The notes under the pieces were generated by a model. That model ran no database searches, was not told the DNA's origin, and was given only the letters and a program-made list of their open reading frames with translations. Made by a program: the position numbers and the translations under genes. Shown here one piece after another: positions 6,003 through 8,863 of a stretch of 8,863 nt of DNA. The stretch's first letter is position 1. Each line of letters opens with the position of its first letter. Source of the DNA: Spirochaetaceae bacterium (GTDB lineage Bacteria; Spirochaetota; Spirochaetia; DSM-27196; SLST01); contig SKVA01000009.1 of assembly GCA_007129695.1 (NCBI GenBank), positions 1-8,863 of the forward strand. The letters run 5' to 3'.

Positions 6003-7487
6003 ATGCCCCTACCCGCTCGATGGTCGCGGCTGTGCGGCGCGGCGGCGCTCGTCGTGCTGCTCGTTTCTTGTGCCGGGCTGCCTGCGCCGGCACGCCGCGA
6101 TCCTCCGTCGTGGGTCCTTCAGCCGCCGCCGTCGGACGACCGGTCCGAGTACTTCGTCGTGTCGTCCACCGATCCCGACGGGAACGTCGGCGCCGCTGAG
6201 GAGGCGGCTGCGCTCGCGCTGCTGACGCAGATCAACCAGGCGCTCGGCGTCGACGTCGCGGTGCTGACGACCGCCGACGCCAGGAGCAGCCTCGACGCTT
6301 TCCGCGTCGATCTGGTGCAGCAGGTAACGCAGAGGGGCTCCGGACGGATCGAGGGGCTTCGGGTCACCGACCGCTTCATCGTCGAACGCGACGGGCGTGC
6401 GACGGTTCACCTGCTTGGCGCGTACGATCGTCGCAGCTTCGTGGCCGAACGCGCCGCGCGGGAGCGCTTCTTCCGACAGCGAGAGGATCTCTACCTGGGG
6501 CCCGAGGCGGCGGCGGTCCGCGCGGCGTCCGACGGTCGAGTGCTCGATGCGCTCATCGCGTACGTGCAGGCCGCATCGGCCGCCGCCGACGCCGAGCGCG
6601 ACGGCATAGCATCGGCCGGACCCGTTGTCGTGCGTTCGCTCCAGGCCGCGGTAGCGTTGGGCGGCGGGCTCACCGTAGAGGCGCTCGACGGGCCCGATCG
6701 CGTTCAGGTTGGGGAGCGTCCGTCGCAGCCGATCCGGTTCGCTGTTTCCGACGGTTCCGGACGTCCCGTGGTGGGCGCTCCGGTCGACCTGTCGTACCGG
6801 GAGACGATCGGCGGCCGGTCTGTCGTCCGGTCGGTTCAGCTCGTCACCGACGCGACCGGCATTGTGACGCACCGCCACCCCGCCCCGGCGGCCGTTGGCG
6901 ACGTCATGGTCACAGCGCGCGTCGAATCGAGCAGGGTCGCGACGCTCGTGACGCAACTGCCAGGATCGGTTCTGGCGCAGACGCGCGCGCTCGCCGAGTC
7001 GCTAAACGCGGCGCGGGCGACGTACTCGTTCACGGTGCTGTCGCGCGCGCGGGAGTTCGTTACCGCAGTGATAGTCGTCGATACCGACGCATCTGGTCTT
7101 CCGATGGCCGACAGCCGAACGGCCGAAGGGGTGATAGAGGCGTTGTCCGCCGCAGGGTTTCTCCTGTCGGGCGCGGACGTCGACCCGCTGATCCTGATCG
7201 GGCGATCGGCCACAGAGAGCGCAGCGCTCCTTCAGTCGCTCGTTCCGTCGCGGATCGAGCGCGCGATCATCGGAACCGCGACGATCGCGGAGTGGACTGA
7301 ACGCGACGGATACATCGTGCGTGTCTCCGGGTCGCTCAGCGCGGTCGACCTGAATACCGGCGCGATCCTTGCGTCGGTCTCCGGTATCCGAAACGCGCAG
7401 AGTTCCACATCGACGCAGGCGATGCGAGCGGCCTTTCTGAGCCTGGGTCGGATGCTCGGACGCGACCTGGCCGCGACGATGCCGTAA
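6003..7487 (+). CDS. Lipoprotein with LPP20-like, Ig-like and CsgG-like domains
   Basis: Predicted 494-residue lipoprotein and last gene of the operon. ATG 6003 is chosen; a TTG at 6000 would add one residue. The ribosome site is weak (GGGACGG). The signal peptide ends in L20-V-S-C23. Residues about 33-160 open with DPPSWV, the PxWV signature common in LPP20-like lipoproteins. An alanine-rich helix and RVTDRFIVERDGRATVHLLGAYDRRSF follow, giving the helix then strand order of that fold. Residues about 160-220 are alanine-rich helices. Residues about 223-320 look like a bacterial Ig-like domain (GRPVVGAPVDLSYRE, then VTDATGIVTHRH). Residues about 335-494 resemble a CsgG/FlgT-middle domain, with IERAIIGTATIAEW, YIVRVSGSLSAVDLNTGAILASVSG and a closing helix. 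Only 3 bp separate its stop from the stop of the convergent phosphodiesterase gene, and no terminator is visible. Function is not known. Confidence 0.84.
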   Translation: MPLPARWSRLCGAAALVVLLVSCAGLPAPARRDPPSWVLQPPPSDDRSEYFVVSSTDPDGNVGAAEEAAALALLTQINQALGVDVAVLTTADARSSLDAFRVDLVQQVTQRGSGRIEGLRVTDRFIVERDGRATVHLLGAYDRRSFVAERAARERFFRQREDLYLGPEAAAVRAASDGRVLDALIAYVQAASAAADAERDGIASAGPVVVRSLQAAVALGGGLTVEALDGPDRVQVGERPSQPIRFAVSDGSGRPVVGAPVDLSYRETIGGRSVVRSVQLVTDATGIVTHRHPAPAAVGDVMVTARVESSRVATLVTQLPGSVLAQTRALAESLNAARATYSFTVLSRAREFVTAVIVVDTDASGLPMADSRTAEGVIEALSAAGFLLSGADVDPLILIGRSATESAALLQSLVPSRIERAIIGTATIAEWTERDGYIVRVSGSLSAVDLNTGAILASVSGIRNAQSSTSTQAMRAAFLSLGRMLGRDLAATMP

Positions 7488-7490
7488 TCG

Positions 7491-8300
7491 CTATTCCTCG
7501 CGCCCCTGCGCGCGCTCGCTGAGCGCCTCCCGAATCTCGACCGGCCGGTTCGTGATGATGCCGTCGGCTCCGGATCGGACAAGGGCACGCGCGGTTGGTG
7601 CATCGTCGACGGTCCACGCGAGTACGCGCCGGCCGCGGCGGTGAGTGCGTCGCGTCATCCGCGCGTCGACCTGTTTCCAGTGCGGCTTCATGATCGTCGC
7701 GCGCGCGACCGGTCGGCCCCCGCCTGCGCGCAGCCACCCGGGCATCGCGTCGGAGTCGATGTAGATGACCGCACGGAGGATTTCGGGCGCGATCCGGCCG
7801 ACGCGACGTACGATGAATGGATCGAAGCTCGATACGACGACGTGCCGCTCCATCCCGTGCTCCCGGACGATTCGGACGGTCTCTGACTCGACATCGCCGG
7901 GTCTTGCGCGGCCGAAACGGTTTCCGTAGTGCTTTATCTCGATGTCGACAAACCGGTCGGGTCCAAGCGCCCCGAGCACGTCCGACAGGAGCGGCACCCG
8001 CTCTTCGGAGAACTCCGGAGCGAACCAGCCGCCAACGTCGTGCCGCAGAAGCTCATCGTAGGGCGTGGCGCGAATCGCCAGGTCGACGCCGGCCGTGCGT
8101 AGCAGCGTATCGTCGTGCGCTACGACGATCTGACCGGTTGCGCAGCGGTGGACGTCGAGTTCCACTGCTTCGATGCCGTGCTCGACCACCTGCTCGAACG
8201 CGGCGAGCGTGTTCTCCGGTGCGGTCGAACTGCACCCGCGGTGTGCCCATACGATCGGACCGTCGACTACGACTCGATCGAGTCGTTCGGTGAGCGTCAC
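7491..8300 (-). CDS. Glycerophosphodiester phosphodiesterase (GDPD family, UgpQ-like)
   Basis: Predicted 269-residue enzyme that hydrolyses glycerophosphodiesters, the deacylated products of phospholipids, to glycerol 3-phosphate and an alcohol. The GDPD hallmarks are in order: HRG (His20, Arg21), PENTLAAF (28-35), ELDV with Glu47 and Asp49, and AHDDTL with His62, followed by FVDIEIK (Glu120, Lys122) and the closing AWTVDD...GADGIITNRP. All expected catalytic and metal-binding residues appear present. No signal peptide is visible, so it is probably cytosolic like E. coli UgpQ rather than periplasmic like GlpQ. The start is GTG at 8300-8298. It overlaps the TGA of the upstream gene as GTGA and has no clear ribosome site of its own, which points to translational coupling with the PspA-like gene. 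A general enzyme of this fold could also act on other phosphodiesters. Confidence 0.92.
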   Translation of the reverse strand: MTLTERLDRVVVDGPIVWAHRGCSSTAPENTLAAFEQVVEHGIEAVELDVHRCATGQIVVAHDDTLLRTAGVDLAIRATPYDELLRHDVGGWFAPEFSEERVPLLSDVLGALGPDRFVDIEIKHYGNRFGRARPGDVESETVRIVREHGMERHVVVSSFDPFIVRRVGRIAPEILRAVIYIDSDAMPGWLRAGGGRPVARATIMKPHWKQVDARMTRRTHRRGRRVLAWTVDDAPTARALVRSGADGIITNRPVEIREALSERAQGREE

Positions 8301-8776
8301 GGCCGGTCGCCGCGATCGTTGTCGCCCGCCGCCTGTTCGGCGGCGATCCTCTTGCGGAGCGCATCGAGCGCGACTTCCGCCTCGGCTTCAGCGACCGCGC
8401 GATCGGTTTCGTGGCCGCTTCCGACGACCGACTCGATGCTTGCCAGCAGGCCATTCGCGTCGACCGACCGTTCCGGCGCGGTCGGCAGCCCCGCAAGCCG
8501 GCGCTTGAGTTCGGTAACCTTGAAGTCGAGCTCGTGTTCTTCGCGCTTGAGCCCGACGAGCGCACGGTGAGCCTCTTCGGCTCGCTCGAGCGCCTGCCGT
8601 GCGAGCTCGGTCTGGCCGCGGTCGATCGCGAGCTTCACTCGCCGCTTCCACTCGTCTACCGACCGCTCGGCATCGGCTCGCTGCCGGCGCGCGACGTGCA
8701 GCGATTGCGCGAACCGCAGCACGTACTCCCGGGCGTCGCTGTGCGATAATCCTTCCAGGTCGAAATCGTCTTCCAT
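8297..8776 (-). CDS. Short PspA/IM30-like coiled-coil protein
   Basis: Predicted 159-residue, highly charged, mostly helical protein without a signal peptide. ATG 8776 is supported by GAGG with a 5-nt spacer. Residues about 43-63 (DEWKRRVKLAIDRGQTELARQAL) resemble the conserved 'WxxKAxLALxxGxExLAxxAL' region of PspA/IM30, followed by a long coiled coil (64-96, ERAEEAHRALVGLKREEHEL) and an Ala/Glu-rich helix to the end. PspA proteins maintain membrane integrity under stress and are usually about 220 residues. This one lacks most of the N-terminal membrane-binding helices and starts with an acidic MEDDFDLEG segment. It may therefore be a divergent or partner protein rather than a true PspA. Its stop overlaps the GDPD start, and a good promoter lies upstream. 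A generic coiled-coil protein is the alternative reading. Confidence 0.75.
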   Translation of the reverse strand: MEDDFDLEGLSHSDAREYVLRFAQSLHVARRQRADAERSVDEWKRRVKLAIDRGQTELARQALERAEEAHRALVGLKREEHELDFKVTELKRRLAGLPTAPERSVDANGLLASIESVVGSGHETDRAVAEAEAEVALDALRKRIAAEQAAGDNDRGDRP

Positions 8777-8791
8777 CGGCCCCTCACCCCG

Positions 8792-8820
8792 ACTCTACGC
8801 GAAGAGCCGCCGTGTCGCAA
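8792..8820 (-). promoter_or_regulatory. Putative sigma70-type promoter of the PspA-like/GDPD operon
   Basis: On the minus strand TTGCGA (8820-8815) and TAGAGT (8797-8792) are separated by exactly 17 bp, each matching the consensus at four of six positions. The expected start of transcription is near 8785, giving a leader of roughly 10 nt that holds the GAGG ribosome site. The -35 box is made from the first bases of the adjacent tandem repeat. Confidence 0.5.
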
Positions 8821-8863
8821 GATCGCGACGCGCAAGATCGCGACGCGCAAGATCGCGACGCGC
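8817..8863 (+). repeat. Perfect 15-bp tandem repeat (at least three copies) upstream of the PspA-like gene
   Basis: GCAAGATCGCGACGC is repeated exactly at 8817-8831, 8832-8846 and 8847-8861, and the last two bases continue the pattern past the window edge. Each unit contains the palindrome TCGCGA and, on the minus strand, a TTGCG that resembles a -35 core. The array abuts the predicted promoter. It may be an array of regulator sites, a promoter-strength tandem repeat, or the end of a longer low-complexity tract. Confidence 0.9.

Noticed and set aside
5098..6956. Minus-strand open frames of about 330 and 315 codons under the lipoprotein genes
   Set aside because: Arg-rich shadow translations; the + strand genes have signal peptides, lipoboxes and mostly clear ribosome sites.
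8115..8749. Plus-strand open frames opposite the GDPD and PspA-like genes
   Set aside because: The minus-strand frames carry the GDPD catalytic motifs and PspA-like pattern; the plus frames show neither.
8817..8863. CRISPR array
   Set aside because: The units are 15 bp and directly adjoining, with no spacers.

Overview
The window is GC-rich and gene-dense, with eight protein-coding genes and no RNA genes, insertion sequences or CRISPR arrays. Four of the eight encode lipoproteins with clear lipoboxes, and one encodes an exported protein ending in a predicted outer-membrane beta-barrel, so the host is a diderm. The mix of lipoproteins, PspA-like and peptidase T genes would suit a free-living spirochaete, but that is a guess from gene style, not from a marker gene.

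Layout on the + strand: the 3' end of peptidase T (1-464). A 66-bp gap follows, with a small hairpin, an inverted repeat and a TATACT -10 element. Next is a 666-aa lipoprotein with Ig-like and LamG-like domains (531-2531). A second gap carries a perfect 20-bp palindrome and another TATACT element. It leads into a four-gene operon with gaps of 10, 17 and 14 bp: an exported protein with CsgG-like, FlgT-C-like and beta-barrel regions (2617-4008), and three lipoproteins (4019-5338, 5356-5988, 6003-7487).

Layout on the - strand: a two-gene operon runs toward the first one and stops 3 bp from its end. A short PspA-like coiled-coil gene (8297-8776) is coupled by a GTGA overlap to a glycerophosphodiester phosphodiesterase (7491-8300). 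Its promoter (TTGCGA-17-TAGAGT) abuts a perfect 15-bp tandem repeat that runs off the window.

Working idea (inference): the + operon builds a multi-lipoprotein assembly on the periplasmic face of the outer membrane. It uses the same fold types (LPP20-like, CsgG/FlgT-like) that form the curli secretion channel and the FlgO/FlgP/FlgT flagellar accessory rings, but no flagellar or curli gene is present here. The flanking PspA-like/GDPD pair is a plausible membrane-stress and phospholipid-turnover unit. All domain calls were made by eye from translated sequence; none rests on a database search.
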